From Morella rubra (Eukaryota; Streptophyta; Magnoliopsida; Fagales; Myricaceae): a stretch of 64,000 nucleotides of DNA. Location of the stretch: positions 5,043,572-5,107,571 of the forward strand of contig CM025849.1 of assembly GCA_003952965.2 (NCBI GenBank), read 5' to 3'. Shown piece after piece: positions 63,708 through 64,000 of the stretch. The notes below the pieces were generated by a model. That model had not been told where the DNA came from. It saw only the letters and a program-made list of their open reading frames with translations, and made no database searches. Numbering within the stretch: position 1 is the first letter of the stretch; each line of letters starts with the position of its first letter. The translations under genes and the position numbers were made by a program.

Positions 63708-64000
63708 ATTGAAAATAAATTATTACCCCAATTTAAAAACAAAATTGCATATTACGTCGTGGTATTTTTTTTTTCCCAATGCAACGTTTTAACTTCTTCC
63801 AGTGTCCGTGTGTCAGATTGCGTGGGTCACGTCCGTCAGGACTGTGAAAGTGAAGAGGAGACGGCGAATTTACGAAGCTACCGTTGTCCTGAACGACTGT
63901 GTGGGTACTCCGAGGGGTGTAACTGTAATTCTGCCATCCTCGAGGACCTGTGACTTTGTCCGCGTAGTCAGCAACTTTTAAGGAATGTCAGATAGCATAA
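63708..64000. other. unannotated end of window
   Basis: From about 63780 the sequence is less AT-rich. A 64-codon ORF at 63759-63953 (plus) has no motif I recognise. It may be the start of a gene that continues beyond the window. Confidence 0.25.

Overview
The window is nuclear DNA from a flowering plant, almost certainly a eudicot and probably woody. The genes are split by long AT-rich GT-AG introns, every recognisable protein belongs to a plant family, and the spaces between genes hold LINE 3' ends, Mutator-like (MULE) elements and MITE-like repeats. The species cannot be named from the sequence alone.

Layout, left to right. (1) 827-3771, plus: 3' part of an mRNA cap guanine-N7 methyltransferase gene whose 5' exons lie outside the window. 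(2) 4519-4591, minus: tRNA-Arg(UCU). (3) 5550-15388, minus: complete 16-exon cytosolic pyruvate kinase gene (527 aa). (4) 19202-22681, plus: two-exon gene for a small plant protein I do not recognise by name; its second exon lies in a local tandem duplication. (5) 24286-27904, plus: 7-exon gene encoding a trihelix DNA-binding domain fused to a UMP/amino-acid-kinase domain (507 aa). (6) 29003-51147, minus: 19-exon myotubularin-type phosphoinositide 3-phosphatase gene (858 aa once the duplicated exons are left out). (7) 53514-55328, minus: intron-less CDS for a DUF3475/DUF668 protein of the PSK SIMULATOR (PSI) type (604 aa). (8) 55.4-64 kb: gene-poor, AT-rich DNA ending in two nested MULE-type elements.

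The most unusual region is inside the myotubularin gene. About 6.65 kb (35967-42620) is repeated in tandem as a shorter, decayed second unit (42730-48041), with a 111-bp piece of the unit's own interior at the join. The duplication puts extra copies of exons 6-10 and part of 11 between exons 3 and 4. Each unit carries a Pack-MULE-like element with TIRs of about 445 bp, 9-bp target-site duplications and a captured fragment of a UGT73-type glycosyltransferase gene. A second Pack-MULE at 61846-63698 carries a fragment of an ataxin-2-like (CID-type) gene and is itself interrupted by a 518-bp MULE with a perfect 9-bp target-site duplication.

The second unit of the myotubularin duplication, and of the smaller duplication at 22.6-23.4 kb, differs from its partner mostly by many small deletions. 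That could be real decay of redundant DNA or poorly polished, falsely duplicated assembly sequence; the sequence alone cannot decide. The genes are mainly housekeeping or signalling genes (mRNA capping, glycolysis, nucleotide metabolism or DNA binding, phosphoinositide turnover, peptide-growth signalling) and do not form one pathway.
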